DNA from: Pyropia yezoensis
Taxonomy: Eukaryota > Rhodophyta > Bangiophyceae > Bangiales > Bangiaceae
DNA: 64,000 nt
Assembly: GCA_009829735.1 (NCBI GenBank)
Contig: CM020620.1
Coordinates: 10,475,420-10,539,419, forward strand
Direction of reading: 5' to 3'
The translations under genes and the position numbers were made by a program. Shown piece by piece: positions 23,748-35,100 of this stretch. The notes below the pieces were generated by a model that saw only the letters and a list, made by a program, of their open reading frames with translations, was not told the origin of the DNA and searched no databases. Within the stretch, counting starts at the first letter, position 1, and each line of letters opens with the position of its first letter.

Positions 23748-26700
23748 ATGACCGGGGGGCGCTGGGGTTACCCAAGCAAGCCACTCCGGAGTACCGCGGG
23801 GAAAGCCCCACGGAGAGCGCGGTTGAGCCGACGCCGCATCAACCCCCGGGTACACCTTCCGGCCCCGACGACACGGCGTCAGGGGATTGATGACCAACCT
23901 CCAAGGTTGGGAGGAGAGGACGGGAAGTCCCGTCACGTTGAACCAGACAAGGGCCCTGTTCAGGATGCCCGAGCTACACCGGATATCGGTGTAGGACATG
24001 TGTTGTTTACCTTGGAGAACTTCAAGGTATCAGCCACACTGGGGGTTGACCCCCAGTCGACACGATCGTACTACCCTGTACTGGACACAGGGGCTGGACC
24101 CAACCTTATCCGGAAGGATACCCTCCCGGACAAGTGGCTTCCACGAGTCAGAGTGACTCGGGGACCCACCATCAAGGACGCGAATGGTCGACTCATTCGT
24201 ACGACCGCAGCGATGTCGCTGCAGGTTACCATCGGGGATCTCACCACGGAAGTGGACTTCCTGGTATGTGAAACGCTGTCGGTGCCCTGCATACTGGGGT
24301 GCACCTTCATCAACGTTCACGTTGATGCAATCCGGCCAGGCCGGAGGACCGTCGAGCTTCAAGAAGCCGACGGGACGAAGCGAGGACACAAGGCTATCGT
24401 CAGGGACCTGACGCTACAAGGAAGCCACGTTAACGTGGCTGAGGTGTACGCAAGCGTCGAGCCGAAGACACTTCGGTTGGCCAAGCGAACTCGCTTTGAG
24501 CCGTTGTCAGAGACAGTCCTCCCGGTTAACTGCGACCTCGCAGGCATCTGCAGAGTCCAGTCCAACCTACGGACGTACAAGCGCCATGGGTTGACCATGG
24601 CCAACGGTCTCATAGACCTCCCAGCAGGAGGGTCGTCCCTCCTAGTGATGGCGAACTATCGCCGTAAGGCAGTCACCCTCCCGAAGGGAACTATCCTCGG
24701 GATTGCCGAACTCTACGAAGGAGATATCCTTACCCCTGATAAGGAAGGTCAAGTGGAACCACTTGAAGTACTGGCGGTCGCCGAGACCACCGAGCGACAG
24801 CAACCCGATGACGGGAAGCCTAACCCATCGGCGGCTCCGGCGGACCTGCCGCCAAAGAACCAAGAGGCCTTGAAGGCACTGGCCGAGGCTGACCTCGACC
24901 ACCTTCCCCCTTCGGTAGCCGAAGGGGTACGACGGATGCTAAGAAAGCATGACGTTATGTGGACAGGCGGGGCCTTGGGGACCATTGGGGCAACCCAACA
25001 TCGTATAGACCTGGTACCAGGCGCACGACCCGCCCGCTCACAACCGCACCGAGCGGGACCTATGCAACGAGAGATCGTTGATGGAGAAGTGAAGAGGATG
25101 AGTGAAGCTAAGGTGATCCGACCTTCGATGTCGGAATGGGGTGCCCCAGTCGTTATTGTGCCGAAGAAGGATCAAACCCCTCGGTTTTGCATCGATTATC
25201 GACGCCTCAACTTGGTTACCAAGAAGGACTCATACCCTTTACCAAGGATGGATGAATGCATCGACTCCCTGGGGGAGGCTACGGTGTTTACCACCATCGA
25301 CTGCAATGCCGGATACTGGCAGATCCCGGTGGCGGACGAGGATATCCCCAAGACGGCATTCGTCTGTCACAGTGGAGTGTACGAGTTCCTAAGGATGCCC
25401 TTCGGATTGTCCAACGCCCCCGCTACATTCCAGCGGGCTATCGACATCATACTGTCGGGGGTGAAGTGGCGTAACTGCCTAGTGTACCTCGATGACGTCA
25501 TCGTCTTCTCGCGTAACATGGATGACCATGTACAACATGTTGACGAGGTACTCACCCTCTTGAGGAACGCCGGGGTAACCCTGCGTCTGAAGAAGTGCGC
25601 CTTCTTCCAACAGACGGTCGAGTATCTGGGCCACCAGATAACCCCTGGTAAACTAGGGGTACTCGAAGCCAATACCCGGGCACTCCGGGATGCCCGGTTC
25701 CCTAACACCCAGACGCAGCTCAAGAGCTTCCTGGGAATGTGCAATGTATACCGACGGTTCGTCAAGGACTTCGCTCGGATAGCTAAACCGTTAACGGTTC
25801 TTACGAGCAGTACCTTACCCAAGGTACTCCAACCCCCTTCGCCTAGCGAAGAGGAGGCATTCGAGTCGCTGAAGCGAGCCCTACTAGCCCCACCCGTCCT
25901 TGCGTTACCGCATAGACGGGGTACCTTCGTCATCGATGTCGATGCGTGTGATACACAAGTGGCATGCACCCTGTTACAGGGAGAGACGTTGATAGGTACC
26001 GACAACGTTATCCCGGACCTACGTCCGGTAGGGTACTTCAGCCGGACACTCAACCCGGCTGAGCGGAACTATAGTGCCACCGAGCGTGAATGCCTCGGAG
26101 TTATATGGGCAGTGCAACTGCTCCGTCCATACCTGGAGGGCTCCAGGTTCATCGTGAGGTCCGACCACGAACCCCTACGATGGCTCCTCAACCTTGGTGA
26201 CAAGGATTCCGATAGCCATGGGAGGCTAGCCCGATGGAGGCTGAAGATGGCCGAGCACGACTACCGCACGGTGTATAAGGCTGGGTCAACCCACCACCTC
26301 GGAGACGCGTTGTCTCGACTCGACACCCCGAGCGGGGATACCCGCCCGGTGGACGAGGACATCCCGGTGGTACCGGTGTGCATGGTGGGTAATGCTACCC
26401 AGGGTATGGTTGACCATACCATGGCACACCTTGCGTGCCCATTGACCCTCGCGGACTTCCGCGAGGCACAGGCCAACGACGATGACTGTAGACGTCATCG
26501 TGCTAACCTCCTGGCCGGTACGGCCGGCATCTTCTCCGAGAACGAAGACGGACTCTTACACCGGCGGGCACCCGCCGATGGACGACATCAAGTCGTGGTT
26601 CCCGTGTCCTTACGGCAAGCCGTCATGGAACGAGAACATGAGAACCCTACAGCCGGACACCCGGGGGGTTCACGTATGTTCGCAGCAATGCGAAGGTTCT

Positions 26701-27914
26701 TCTACTGGCCAGCAATGGCCGTCGACGTGGTCGACCACGTAAGGGGATGCCACCCCTGTGCACGTAACCGCATGAGTCTACATAGGCGGGCGTCTGCCAT
26801 GAAGCTATTCCCACCTGATGGGCCCAACGAGCAAGTCGCTATCGACATACTCGGGCCACTTCCGATAACGGAAGAAGGGAACAGGTACATCCTGGTCATG
26901 TCTGACCGCTTCACTAAGCTGTCAAGAGCGGCAGCCATCCCGAATGATACGGCATACACGATCATGAACGCAGTGGTTGACCACTGGATCAGTGCATACG
27001 GAGTCATGAAGCAACTCCTCTCCGATAACGGAGCAAACATTACGTCGGCATTCTGCACTAAGGTCCTGGGCATGTTCGGTATCGAACCACGTCGGGCATC
27101 CGACTACCACCCGCAGTCCAACGGGCAGGTGGAGCGGTTCAACCGCACCATCGTAAAGATGCTACAGTGCTACGTGGCCGAGCACACGAACACTTGGGAC
27201 AGGCTTCTGTCCGTACTCACCCTGGCATACAATGCCAGGCCACATCGGAGCACAAACATTGCTCCGCTGGAGTGGGTCATGCCACTAGGCGTCGGTAACT
27301 TGACGCTGCCACCCGGCAGGTGCACTCGGTATGATACACCGAAGGGCCGACCCGCCGAACGCATCCACCTAGCTTGGTTGGCCAAGCTATCGTGGATGAT
27401 TCCTAAGCTCAAGGGTGCCCTTGACAGAACACAACTTCGATATAAGAAGAACTTCGACGCCCGACTACGGGTGCGCAACGCAACCCTGGTAACAGGTGAC
27501 CGGGTCTATATCAGACACCAGAAGTTCCGAGGGAACAAGCTTATGCAACCGGTCAAGGGACCGTACCAGATCCTCCACAGAGATGACCACTCTGTTATCT
27601 TACACTCCGATACGGAGATTCAACGCATCAGCATGAATGACGTCACACCTGCTCCGAAGCCGGAACAGCCTCAGCCGGTACCGGCTGGGTTGCTACATGA
27701 AGCTCTTACAACCCACCGGTCAGATGACCCGGTGGGACCGGATGGGATTCCATACCAAGTAGAGAGCGTGGTCGGACACACCGACCCGGACCTACCAGGA
27801 CCCTGGTACGTCAAGGTTATGTGGGTCGGATACGACTCACCCACCTGGGAACAGGCGGCAAATATACCCCGCCAACTCCTCATGCCGTACATGAGGCGAC
27901 GACGCCTACTGTAA
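23748..27914 (+). CDS. pol: Element A pol polyprotein (protease-RT-RNase H-integrase-chromodomain)
   Basis: 1388 aa. Domains in order: aspartic protease (LDTGAG), reverse transcriptase with YLDD, RNase H, integrase with an HHCC zinc-binding region and a DDE core, and a C-terminal chromodomain-like segment (YVKVMWVGYDSPTWE). The chromodomain places the element among chromoviruses, whose integrases can be guided to chromatin. Open throughout. It ends 478 bp before the 3' end of the antisense ORF. Confidence 0.95.
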   Translation: MTGGRWGYPSKPLRSTAGKAPRRARLSRRRINPRVHLPAPTTRRQGIDDQPPRLGGEDGKSRHVEPDKGPVQDARATPDIGVGHVLFTLENFKVSATLGVDPQSTRSYYPVLDTGAGPNLIRKDTLPDKWLPRVRVTRGPTIKDANGRLIRTTAAMSLQVTIGDLTTEVDFLVCETLSVPCILGCTFINVHVDAIRPGRRTVELQEADGTKRGHKAIVRDLTLQGSHVNVAEVYASVEPKTLRLAKRTRFEPLSETVLPVNCDLAGICRVQSNLRTYKRHGLTMANGLIDLPAGGSSLLVMANYRRKAVTLPKGTILGIAELYEGDILTPDKEGQVEPLEVLAVAETTERQQPDDGKPNPSAAPADLPPKNQEALKALAEADLDHLPPSVAEGVRRMLRKHDVMWTGGALGTIGATQHRIDLVPGARPARSQPHRAGPMQREIVDGEVKRMSEAKVIRPSMSEWGAPVVIVPKKDQTPRFCIDYRRLNLVTKKDSYPLPRMDECIDSLGEATVFTTIDCNAGYWQIPVADEDIPKTAFVCHSGVYEFLRMPFGLSNAPATFQRAIDIILSGVKWRNCLVYLDDVIVFSRNMDDHVQHVDEVLTLLRNAGVTLRLKKCAFFQQTVEYLGHQITPGKLGVLEANTRALRDARFPNTQTQLKSFLGMCNVYRRFVKDFARIAKPLTVLTSSTLPKVLQPPSPSEEEAFESLKRALLAPPVLALPHRRGTFVIDVDACDTQVACTLLQGETLIGTDNVIPDLRPVGYFSRTLNPAERNYSATERECLGVIWAVQLLRPYLEGSRFIVRSDHEPLRWLLNLGDKDSDSHGRLARWRLKMAEHDYRTVYKAGSTHHLGDALSRLDTPSGDTRPVDEDIPVVPVCMVGNATQGMVDHTMAHLACPLTLADFREAQANDDDCRRHRANLLAGTAGIFSENEDGLLHRRAPADGRHQVVVPVSLRQAVMEREHENPTAGHPGGSRMFAAMRRFFYWPAMAVDVVDHVRGCHPCARNRMSLHRRASAMKLFPPDGPNEQVAIDILGPLPITEEGNRYILVMSDRFTKLSRAAAIPNDTAYTIMNAVVDHWISAYGVMKQLLSDNGANITSAFCTKVLGMFGIEPRRASDYHPQSNGQVERFNRTIVKMLQCYVAEHTNTWDRLLSVLTLAYNARPHRSTNIAPLEWVMPLGVGNLTLPPGRCTRYDTPKGRPAERIHLAWLAKLSWMIPKLKGALDRTQLRYKKNFDARLRVRNATLVTGDRVYIRHQKFRGNKLMQPVKGPYQILHRDDHSVILHSDTEIQRISMNDVTPAPKPEQPQPVPAGLLHEALTTHRSDDPVGPDGIPYQVESVVGHTDPDLPGPWYVKVMWVGYDSPTWEQAANIPRQLLMPYMRRRRLL

Positions 27915-27960
27915 CAACCCAACCGACACCGACTTCGGCTGTTGGGGGGTGAGGCTCATA

Positions 27961-28085
27961 CCTACTAAGTAGGGTGTGACATGGTTACGGCAGACTTAGG
28001 TTTCTAAGTCAAATCAGACTTAGGTTTCTAAGTCGAACCAAGCTTAGGTAACTAAGTAGAGCTAAGCTTAGGTAACTAAGTAAAA
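27961..28085. repeat. Periodic hairpin array between pol and the antisense ORF
   Basis: Four short inverted repeats begin at 27993, 28017, 28042 and 28066, a 24-25 bp period. The first two have 7-bp arms (GACTTAG/CTAAGTC) around GTTT. The last two have CTTAG/CTAAG around GTAA. A fifth palindrome, CCTACTAAGTAGG, is at 27961-27973. The array lies between the convergent sense pol and antisense ORF. Confidence 0.9.
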
Positions 28086-28392
28086 CTTGAACCTTAATAA
28101 GTTAACTTAAAGGTAAAGGCTAACTCCGATAATATCGAAGTAACTAGGGAGCTTACACGGGAGGTTGACCTCCCCAAGCCAAGACACCAAGTGAGGGAGG
28201 ATGACCTCCCCAAGCATGAACCTACCGGAAGAAGTTGGACGGGAGGCAAGGCACCACTGCGCCAGAAGGGGTACTCCCCAGGGCAGCAAACAGAGGCAAG
28301 CAATGCCCCCAAAGGGGATGAGTTTATACTCACTACTACCCGGCTACCATAAGGGTTGCCGGGGCCCTCTCCCGCACAAACAATAGCACTCC

Positions 28393-30840
28393 TCAGTGGG
28401 TAGACCGACTGCCCGAGGGAGGCCACTCACGCGTAAGCGCGTAGACCTCCGTGCTCCACCGGTCGGCAACGTCACGACGGTCGACCACCCGAGTTACCTC
28501 GGTGCATAGCTGGACGAGGGTGCTGCGGCCAGCCTCCACGTCCTCCAGAGCTTTCTGGAGGCGGTCCAGCACGCCACCGAAGCAACGCGCTGACCCAACC
28601 AGCGCAGCACCTGGGGGGATATCCCCCCGGCTAACAGAGAGACCCCCACGCATTGCGCGGGTAACAAGTGCGTCAACGCCCTCATACCAGAGACGGGGAC
28701 CCCCGTCATGTAGGACAGGGGCGGGAGGTGACACTGGCGCAGCCAGAGGAGCCACAGGAGCCGACACGGCTACCACCGGAGCCGGTGGCACCTGATACGA
28801 GGCCCGGTAGGACCCTACCGAAGGGGCTCCACCGTAACCACGGCGGTACTCCGCCCGACGACGGGACACCTCACGCTCCCCACCCACAGAGCCCCACTCT
28901 CGGGGACGACGGCCAACCGCCGCCGGCATCGGGTTACCGAACCACGGAGCAAGGACCTGAAGAGGGTCATGGATAACCATGGGAATACCCAGGTCAGCAA
29001 CAGCCTCGGTGGATGCCCACCCATGGCAACTGGGCTCACCCGGCTGAGTACGCCGGACACGCAACGAGTGACGAGGCAAGGGGGAAGCCCCAGCCTGCGG
29101 GTCCCGGTACGGGGGAAGGGCCAACACCCCAGCCCAGTTCACGGCATTGTGAACAGCCAGCAGGGCCTCGAACTCCCGGGCCAACCCGGTCTTGGCGGCT
29201 ATCAGATCCACGCCCAACTGCGCGATGTGCCGACGGACACCCGTCGGAAGATGAAACAGACGACCCTGCCGGCGGACGGACAGCAAGAAGGATGAAGCCT
29301 GCCCGAGGGTAACCTCAAGGGTGAAGGTACCCTGCAACGGGTGGACCGGTCGCGAGGCCAACACACTCCCGAAGTAGCGAAGACAGGAGCCGGTGTCAAA
29401 CCGGAAAGCAGGGGCGGGTTCCCACCCCTCCTGCCATAGCGGCGGGCGCACGGGAGTGTGTACCGGAGCACGACCGTTGCCGGTCTGCAACGCACACGTT
29501 ATATCCGTGCGGAACGCATCCGCCATGACACCATGGTTACGTCGCCAACTCGACGCCGACTTCAACCCCGCCATGGGCGGGTAGGGAGCCGTCAACGACA
29601 GATACGGGGGTTCCCCCGGGTAGTAGTCAAAGTCGGGATACCGACCGGTACTGCCCACCGTCTCCCCAAACGCAACCGGCTCCGCCGCCGCCGCAATCCC
29701 CCGAGCACTAGCCGGGTAGTCAATCTCCCGCGGCAACGCGGGGGCAATCAGGTCGCAGACCCCGAAGTTGGGGTCGAGGTAGACCTCACCCCGTCCCACC
29801 CGGGTGCGCCAGAGCTGCGCATGCCGGTCGTCCGGCTGACTCAGGATCCAATGGTGTTCCACCCGGACCGCGTTCGGCTGGTTGACCAGCCGCACCAACT
29901 CCCGCTCCCAGCTCGAGTCCACCTTGACGCGCCGGGAGGATTCTCCACGGGGATGCACCAGGTGGAAGTCCACCCGCATACGCCCATCGGACTCCATCGA
30001 CTCTTGCACCGTGAGGCCTCGAGCCCGAGCCACCAAGTCGGACACCGACATGGCGGGTTGACCCGCCGCCACGGCGACGCCGCCACCCAACGGGGCAACC
30101 CGGGCAGGACCAGGAAGAATCGGGGGCGCCGGGGGACGCACCACCGGCAGAGGGGCCGACGTCGGAGATGGACGAGGCCGAGGAGGAAGAAGAAGGGCGG
30201 GCGCCCGCCCGGAGTAACTCCCGGTGTCAACCGCCATGGGAGAAGGAGCGTCTTGACCGCTCGACACCCGCGGCACCGCAGGTATGGTACCGGCGCCGGC
30301 ACCACCCGTCGGCGTAGCCCCCGCCTCGGAAGGGGAAGGCACTTGGACAGCCTCCGGAGCCGGAGCCCCGGCCGTGCGGACACCCGCACCGTCTTGACCC
30401 GCCGCACCGGGTGTCGCACCGCCACCACCACCCGCGTCAACGTCGGGACCGCCTCGAGGAGTCACCGCCCGGACACCCGGACCACCTTGACCAGCCGGAG
30501 TCGGCTGCGGGTCGCCACCTCCGCCGCAGGGCGGACCATCTTGAGGTAGCTGCAGTGAGCCGGCACCGGCACCAGGCTCCATCCGGGCAACCGGCAGAGA
30601 GGGGGTAGAAGCCGCCACGCGCGGTTGACCGCCGGGTTGACCTCCGGCCGACGGCACCGTCGTGCCGCTGCACACGGACGACAGTCCTCCGGCCGACAGA
30701 CGGACGGACACCGCAGGCTCGTCGTCGTCAGACGAGCTCACCCCGTAACGCGCGGCGTCGGGACCGACAGGCGCGTCGTCCTCCATCTCCTCCCCGATCA
30801 GGAGGTCTTCCTCCTCTTCAAGCACCTGGGGATAGGACAT
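28393..30840 (-). CDS. Element A antisense accessory ORF
   Basis: 816 aa from the ATG at 30840 (MSYPQVLEEEED); the frame is open upstream to 31122. It is encoded antisense to gag-pol, between pol and the 3' LTR. The N-terminal third is acidic and Pro/Ala/Gly-rich. The middle is globular-looking and holds the block shared with element B's antisense ORF (FGSV ... RQGRLFHLP, then LLAVHNAVNW). The C-terminus has a helical segment (FGGVLDRLQKALEDVEAG). No reverse transcriptase, protease, signal peptide or clear transmembrane segment was seen, so it is not a typical Env. Antisense ORFs are known from some plant Ty3/gypsy lineages. The function is unknown. Confidence 0.8.
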   Translation of the reverse strand: MSYPQVLEEEEDLLIGEEMEDDAPVGPDAARYGVSSSDDDEPAVSVRLSAGGLSSVCSGTTVPSAGGQPGGQPRVAASTPSLPVARMEPGAGAGSLQLPQDGPPCGGGGDPQPTPAGQGGPGVRAVTPRGGPDVDAGGGGGATPGAAGQDGAGVRTAGAPAPEAVQVPSPSEAGATPTGGAGAGTIPAVPRVSSGQDAPSPMAVDTGSYSGRAPALLLPPRPRPSPTSAPLPVVRPPAPPILPGPARVAPLGGGVAVAAGQPAMSVSDLVARARGLTVQESMESDGRMRVDFHLVHPRGESSRRVKVDSSWERELVRLVNQPNAVRVEHHWILSQPDDRHAQLWRTRVGRGEVYLDPNFGVCDLIAPALPREIDYPASARGIAAAAEPVAFGETVGSTGRYPDFDYYPGEPPYLSLTAPYPPMAGLKSASSWRRNHGVMADAFRTDITCALQTGNGRAPVHTPVRPPLWQEGWEPAPAFRFDTGSCLRYFGSVLASRPVHPLQGTFTLEVTLGQASSFLLSVRRQGRLFHLPTGVRRHIAQLGVDLIAAKTGLAREFEALLAVHNAVNWAGVLALPPYRDPQAGASPLPRHSLRVRRTQPGEPSCHGWASTEAVADLGIPMVIHDPLQVLAPWFGNPMPAAVGRRPREWGSVGGEREVSRRRAEYRRGYGGAPSVGSYRASYQVPPAPVVAVSAPVAPLAAPVSPPAPVLHDGGPRLWYEGVDALVTRAMRGGLSVSRGDIPPGAALVGSARCFGGVLDRLQKALEDVEAGRSTLVQLCTEVTRVVDRRDVADRWSTEVYALTREWPPSGSRSTH

Positions 30841-31413
30841 GTTAACGGGTGCAGAGTCCCCCGCGCCCACAAGCCGTCGACGGCTACGACCCGGTACGGT
30901 GGGATAACCGGGACGAGCCAGGGAAGCGCGGGCCCCCGCGCTTATGACCACAAACGGCCACGAGAAGCGCCACAAACACGCGGGTCGACCCACGCCCCAC
31001 GGGGCTACGAACGCGCTCCACCCAGGCACCTGGGCGGGACGGGGCCACCCCCACACACGGGGTAAGCAAGGGGGGTCACCCCCAACCGCCCCCACGCAAC
31101 GCGGGCAGCCCCCGCCCCCCACTCAATCGTCCACACGAGAGGGACCCCCCTACCACCAGGCACCTGGCGGCGGATCCGCTTGCACCACCCCTCGGAAAGC
31201 GGGGTCGTGAACAAAAACCCGCATCGGGAAATTAACGGTCCGGAAAACGGATCGTGTGTGTACCACACAAAGGGGGGCACCCCCCTCGGACAACCTCGAA
31301 AAGGGGTGTCTGTCGCGACGGGGCGCAAAGCCCCACCCGACGGGTAAACAGTCACGCGACCCACTTACATTCGGTAACCCGAATGCAACTCGACCCGGGG
31401 ACGGGCCGAATCT

Positions 31414-31425
31414 AAGGGGGGGATA
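31414..31425 (+). promoter_or_regulatory. Element A polypurine tract
   Basis: AAGGGGGGGATA immediately before the 3' LTR. Confidence 0.85.
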
Positions 31426-31788
31426 TGTAGCAATATGGTTGGCCGTATTGTGACCCTAATATCAGGGAGGCTACTTCTAATCCTTAACTTTCAATTTGAG
31501 AGTCCGAACTGGTCACGGTATCTATAAGTTACGTATGACCAGAGGGACTTGCATCTTGGGGTGGAGGGTAGTTAGTAGTGTCTCCGAGGGTTTATAACGA
31601 GGGGGCCGGTGGCGAATCCACCGCCGGCCAAGGTAGAACAACAAACCCCTCCCATTTGGGCTCCCATCTTGGTCCCGTGGCTTGCGCTCCAAGGACAGCA
31701 ACCTTGGCCTCCCGGTGACGTTGGTGCCGATCCCCCTTGGTGAGTGTTCCCTGAGAGTGGACGTGCGACGGATTCCTATTGTGCTACA
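31426..31788 (+). repeat. Element A 3' LTR
   Basis: 363 bp, differing from the 5' LTR at about two positions. It is followed by the target-site duplication CCCAG. Confidence 0.97.
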
Positions 31789-31793
31789 CCCAG

Positions 31794-32108
31794 CCAGCCC
31801 CACTTGGGCGTGGCAAACGTCGCGCGAGCCGGGCATACTCGCCTCCTCGCCGTCGTCGCCGACGCTCCCGGCGCTCTCCCTCCGTGTCGGAAAACGAGCT
31901 GTCTTACTCCGTCTCGGAGTCCTCTACTCCGTCAGTGTCGGAGTCGGTCCGGCGTCTGCGTCGGCAACTTGCGCGCAAGACTAAGCAGAAGGGCAGCCGC
32001 GGTCGTCGCCACTTGCGCGGTCTCGCCGCTCGCCTCCACGTGAGGGCGAGGGCCGTGGGATTGGAGAGTCTAGCATGCATGCCTAGTTGGCAGCTGCCTT
32101 TGTTGTGA
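31794..32108 (+). pseudogene. Element B antisense accessory ORF, part right of element A
   Basis: Coding-like stretch on the far side of the nested element, very rich in Arg and Ser. It ends 90 bp before the 3' end of element B pol, which is transcribed from the other strand. Confidence 0.6.
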
Positions 32109-32197
32109 GAGTGTGAGGGTTAGGGCTGTAGTTAAAAGCCACTCTGCGTACCACTTCGACTTGAAGCACTCTCTTGGCACTGTTGCTCGGCCTTCCC

Positions 32198-35100
32198 TCA
32201 CGTTGAGGGGGGGCTGTTAGGGTCCATCTCATTCCGGGCACAGTATGCCCGGACCTTCTCAGCGGGAAGGTCCTCCACATACTCCCACGTATCATCCTTG
32301 GCTTTGTAGCCGAACCAACGCACTCTCAACATGAGGCGGTTAGTGTCCTCATCCCAGCCGTGGTCGATGAACTTATCGAACACGTACTCCTGTGGGCCCT
32401 GTTTGGCCGCAGGCAGCGAGGGGAGGCGCCACGCTTCCAGCGCCCGCGCCCAAGCTGGGTCGCCTGCAGGCGGTGGTGCAACTTTGACCACGTCCTGTCC
32501 GTTCACTGTGCGGACCCCATCGTCACTTTCGATGGTGAAGCGCCGCCCATCAGTACGAAGGACCTGGTACGGCCCCTTCGTCTGGAATACCAACTTACCC
32601 CCAGTTGGGGTGTGTGAGTGTAACAGCACCCAGTCACCCTGCTCGGGGACGTGCTGAGCATTGCGCACCTTTTTGTCAAAGGTACGCTTGTAGCGCTTTT
32701 GTGCTTTGTCCATCTCAGCCCTGACTTTAGGGATGAGGTTTTCAAGCCTAGCAGCGAACTCCGCCTTACTCTCAGTAGGAGTAGGCGTACTGCCACCATC
32801 CTCCCTAGTTGGGAGCGGCCGCCGCACGGCAATAGACCGCACGCGACGGGGGGTCACAAATGCGAGGGGTACTTCCCCGGTAGATGAGTGAACCTGCGAA
32901 TTGTAGGCAGTGGTAAGAATAGAAATGTATTGGTCCCACGTTTTCACATGCTCACTCACATAGTGGCGCAGCTGCCGAACAATAGTTTTGTTGAAGCGCT
33001 CCACCTGCCCATTAGTTTGTGGGTGGTAGGGGGTGGCATAGTTTGCCTTAACCCCCAACATATCCAGCACTCCCTGAAACAGTACAGACGCAAATTGCGG
33101 TCCATTGTCCGGTAGTGTACTATCCGGAATGCCATACGCGGTAACCCAGTGATCTAGGAAGGCTGACACGACCGACATGGCCGTGATCTCTGCCAGTGGG
33201 ATCGCTCGCGTAAGTTTCGTGAAGCGATCGCAGATGACCAGGAGGTACTGGTTGCCCTCCTCGGTCACTGGCAGTGGCCCAACGATGTCCATCGCCAACG
33301 CGGCAAAGGGCTCCTTGGCCGGGAACAATAGCATAGCCGTAGTAGGCTGCCGTTCCATCAGACGGTTCTGCGCACAACTTGTGCAGGCAGCCACCAAACT
33401 GTAGCTGTCCACTACCATGGACGGCCAGTAGTACCTGGTCCTCAAGGTCTGGTACAGTTTACTAGACCCCAGGTGTCCACCTTTGGGAGCGTTATGCTCC
33501 CTCTCAAGGATACTGTCCTTGAGGGATGCGGGGACGACAAGTTGTTCGGTCCCCTGGAATACCCCACTCCTCATGAGGAGGCCATCGTCTCCCAGAAAGA
33601 ACCGCGTCTCCGCCACTGTATCCAGTGTATCCCTCTGCGACTTGCAGAAGGGATCCTCGGCCTGGGCCTTCACCCCCTCGGCCAGGGACAGGGGCAAGTA
33701 CTTCTTGTTCCCTGGCGCCTCGGGGTTCAACGCCTGACCCGAGCGCGTGACTACCCCCACGATGGGGATGTCCTCATCGACTGGGTTAGTGTCCAGCCCC
33801 TCGGTAGGTACCCGAGAAAGGCCGTCGGCAAGGGCATGTTGCCTGCCAGGTCGGTACTCAATATCAAAGTTGAAGGGTGCCAGTCGCACCCTCCACCGGT
33901 TGAGACGAGTGTTCGTACAATCCGTCTTAAAGATGAACTGCAACGCGCGGTGGTCACAGCGGATGAGGAACTTCTCACCCTCTAGGTAGTGACGAAGTGA
34001 CGTCACCGCCCACACCACTGCGAGTCCTTCCAACTCGGTGACTCCGTAGTTCTTCTCGGCCGAGCTCAGCCCCTTGCTGAAGTATCCCACCGGCAAGTAC
34101 TCCTTGTCCGGCTGCTGTTGAAGCAACACACAACCAATTTGGTCGTAGCTAGCGTCCACATCCAGGATGTAGTGGCCTCCCAACCTGGGAATAGCCAAGA
34201 TGGGGGGCTTCAGCAGAAGGTCCCGAAGAGTATCAAAGGATTCCCGCTCCACCCGACGTGGGGGAGGCAGGTTCTTCGGTAGCGTTGAGCTAACTAGCTC
34301 ATTCAACGGCTTCGCCACCTTGGCGAAGCCCTTGGTGAAACGTCGGTACACGTTACAGATCCCGAGGAAGCTCCTCATCTGGGTCTGGGTCCGGGGGTAC
34401 TGAGCCTTACGGATGGCCCTTAACTTCTTCTCGTTGACACTGAGACGCCCCGGACGGACAACATATCCCAAGTATTCCACCTCTTGAGTGAAGAGGTGGC
34501 ACTTACTCGCCTTCAGTGACACACCGGCGTCAGCAAGTAGCTTGAACACCTGGCCAAGATGGCCAATGTGTTCCTCCGGACTTCGGGAGAGCACAATGAT
34601 ATCGTCTAGGTACACCAGACAGATCTGCCACCGTACTCCGGCCAGAATCATGTCCATAGCATGCTGGAAAGTTGCCGGCGCGTTGCACAGTCCAAACGGT
34701 AGTCGCTTGCACTGGTAGGTACCACAGTGACAGGTAAAGGTAGTTTTATGCCTGTCCTCCGGGGCAATGGGAATTTGCCAGTACCCCGCGTTACAGTCCA
34801 GGGTAGAGAACACGTTTGCCTCCCCCAGAGAGTCCAGACAGTCGTCCATCCTAGGTAGGGGATAACTGTCCTTCACCGTGCTCTCGTTGAGCTCACGGTA
34901 GTCGATACAGAACCGGGGGGTCCCATCAACTTTGGGTACGATAACCACCGGACTCGCCCACTCGGCGTTGCTGGCCTCGATCACATCGAGGCCCTCCATG
35001 CGAGCAACTTGCTCCTTGGCGAGGGCCCTTGAACGGGGTCCTCCCCTATACGGTTGTTGGCGTAGAGGGGGTGCACCGGGCTTCAACTCGATCCGGTGTT

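Larger units (their letters stand above)
20967..31788 (+). mobile_element. Element A: Ty3/gypsy chromovirus LTR retrotransposon, nested in element B
   Basis: 10.8 kb, with 363-bp LTRs (TGTAGCA...TGCTACA) and a perfect 5-bp target-site duplication CCCAG (20962-20966 and 31789-31793). Order: LTR, PBS, gag, pol (protease, RT, RNase H, integrase, chromodomain), a non-coding stretch with a hairpin array, a long antisense ORF, PPT, LTR. The LTRs differ at about 2 of 363 positions, so this is a recent insertion, younger than B. pol and the antisense ORF are open; gag looks interrupted about once. It is longer than typical Ty3/gypsy elements because of the antisense gene. Confidence 0.97.
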
